The position numbers and the translations under genes are program-made. Shown here piece by piece: positions 6,122-6,179 of a stretch of DNA of 6,179 nt. The notes under the pieces were generated by a model that was not told where the DNA came from, ran no database searches, and was given only the letters and a program-made list of their open reading frames with translations. Every line of letters begins with the position of its first letter. The stretch's first letter is position 1. The stretch comes from Bacteroidales bacterium (lineage in GTDB: Bacteria > Bacteroidota > Bacteroidia > Bacteroidales > NBLH01), in NCBI GenBank assembly GCA_029933755.1, contig JAOZNO010000245.1:1-6179 (forward strand), written 5' to 3'.

Positions 6122-6179
6122 AAAATAGTTATTTACCTTGAAAGTTTTTGTTAGTCTGTTTTGCTTGATGGTTTTGAGT

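Noticed and set aside
6168..6179. ATG at 6168 as the start of a rightward gene running off the edge
   Set aside because: Only four codons are visible. The nearest promoter-like sequence (TACCTTGA near 6135) has poor spacing to any TTTG, so nothing supports a call.

Overview
The window looks like chromosomal DNA from a member of the Bacteroidetes (Bacteroidota), most likely a flavobacterial, cytophagal or related lineage. Three things point there. The DNA is AT-rich throughout. It carries the phylum's typical promoter (TTTG, about 20 bases, TAnnTTTG) instead of E. coli-type -35/-10 boxes, with no Shine-Dalgarno-like ribosome sites. The protein sequences (CysN/CysD, an APS-type CysH, a 418-residue alpha-oxoamine synthase and a lipoprotein ending its signal in FQSC) also match that group as far as I can recall them. 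I see no phage, transposon, CRISPR or RNA gene.

Layout: the left two thirds (1-3809) is a leftward gene cluster, read from right to left: a tandem-VOC-domain protein, then cysH (APS reductase), cysD and cysN (the two ATP sulfurylase subunits). cysN runs off the left edge. The first gaps are short (41 and 48 bases). The cysD-cysN gap is 170 bases and holds an unusual symmetrical array of 7-base repeats (911-968). A strong consensus promoter lies just before the VOC gene. It shows that this gene starts at the ATG at 3809 and not at a TTG further upstream.

A 250-base divergent region (3810-4059) separates this cluster from a rightward gene (4060-5316) for a PLP-dependent alpha-oxoamine synthase of the serine palmitoyltransferase type. 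That gene ends in a hairpin terminator (5330-5373) that can serve both directions. It is shared with a convergent leftward gene (5397-5984) for a small lipoprotein resembling LEA type 2/WHy-domain proteins. The last 195 bases are a leader and promoter region with no gene visible.

How the parts may work together: CysD and CysN make adenylyl sulfate (APS) from sulfate, and the [4Fe-4S]-type CysH reduces APS to sulfite without needing an APS kinase. The neighbouring oxoamine synthase belongs to the family that makes the long-chain base of sphingolipids from serine. In gliding Bacteroidetes the same family makes the base of sulfonolipids (capnine) from cysteate, which is itself made from sulfite. 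The pairing therefore allows a link between sulfite production and sulfonolipid synthesis. The sequence does not prove this: no cysteate synthase is visible, and substrate choice cannot be read from the protein by eye. The VOC protein between them has no known role.
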